5,945 bases of DNA from the NCBI GenBank assembly GCA_013202535.1, contig JABMRP010000485.1, positions 1-5,945 on the forward strand, in the 5' to 3' direction. Of this stretch, positions 5,941 to 5,945 are shown piece by piece. The position numbers and the translations under genes were made by a program. Position 1 is the first letter of the stretch. The number at the start of each line of letters is the position of its first letter. The stretch comes from Planctomycetota bacterium. Its GTDB lineage: Bacteria > Planctomycetota > Planctomycetia > Pirellulales > Thermoguttaceae. The notes below the pieces were generated by a model, which saw nothing but the letters and a program-made list of their open reading frames with translations, had not been told where the DNA came from and made no database searches.

Positions 5941-5945
5941 GGTGC

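Noticed and set aside
1..5945. tRNA, rRNA or known ncRNA genes
   Set aside because: No cloverleaf, T-loop consensus or rRNA-like stretch was seen on either strand.

Overview
The window is high-GC bacterial DNA, and its style suggests a planctomycete. The reasons are a leucine-rich-repeat lipoprotein built on the 'VTDAGLxHLxxLxx' repeat, a beta-propeller glycosidase-like gene next to a Gfo/Idh/MocA oxidoreductase, and gaps filled with short repeats of the 'CACCAAGACACGAAG' and 'TGGGGAC...GTCCCC' kinds that I associate with that phylum. The assignment rests on gene style and remembered repeat types, not on a marker gene.

Layout. (1) 27-2201, plus strand: a large gamma-type N6-adenine DNA methyltransferase of the Eco57I/TaqI-like group. 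It has a C-terminal target-recognition region and no nuclease domain inside the window. Its frame is open to the left edge, so the gene may be 5'-truncated here. (2) 2158-2426: a convergent gap made largely of repeats. A 13-bp inverted repeat straddles the methyltransferase stop codon, and a second inverted pair follows. (3) 2427-3497, minus strand: a predicted leucine-rich-repeat lipoprotein with a clear lipobox and a strong ribosome binding site. (4) 3498-3856: a divergent gap holding a second copy of the 28-nt repeat seen at 2235, an imperfect palindrome, and a plausible promoter for the next genes. (5) 3857-4837 and 4850-5818, plus strand: a two-gene operon of a five-bladed beta-propeller glycoside-hydrolase-like protein and an NAD(P)-dependent Gfo/Idh/MocA sugar oxidoreductase, 12 nt apart. 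(6) 5819-5945: a small hairpin and an 87-nt element with imperfect 25-nt terminal inverted repeats.

The genes do not form one system. The methyltransferase looks like part of a restriction or defence locus that continues to the left, or an orphan. The lipoprotein stands alone. The last two genes probably act together in carbohydrate turnover. I found no CRISPR array, RNA gene or complete transposon. The most unusual feature is the repeat content: the methyltransferase C-terminus appears to run into a repeat element that supplies its stop codon, and the lipoprotein gene lies between two direct copies of another repeat.
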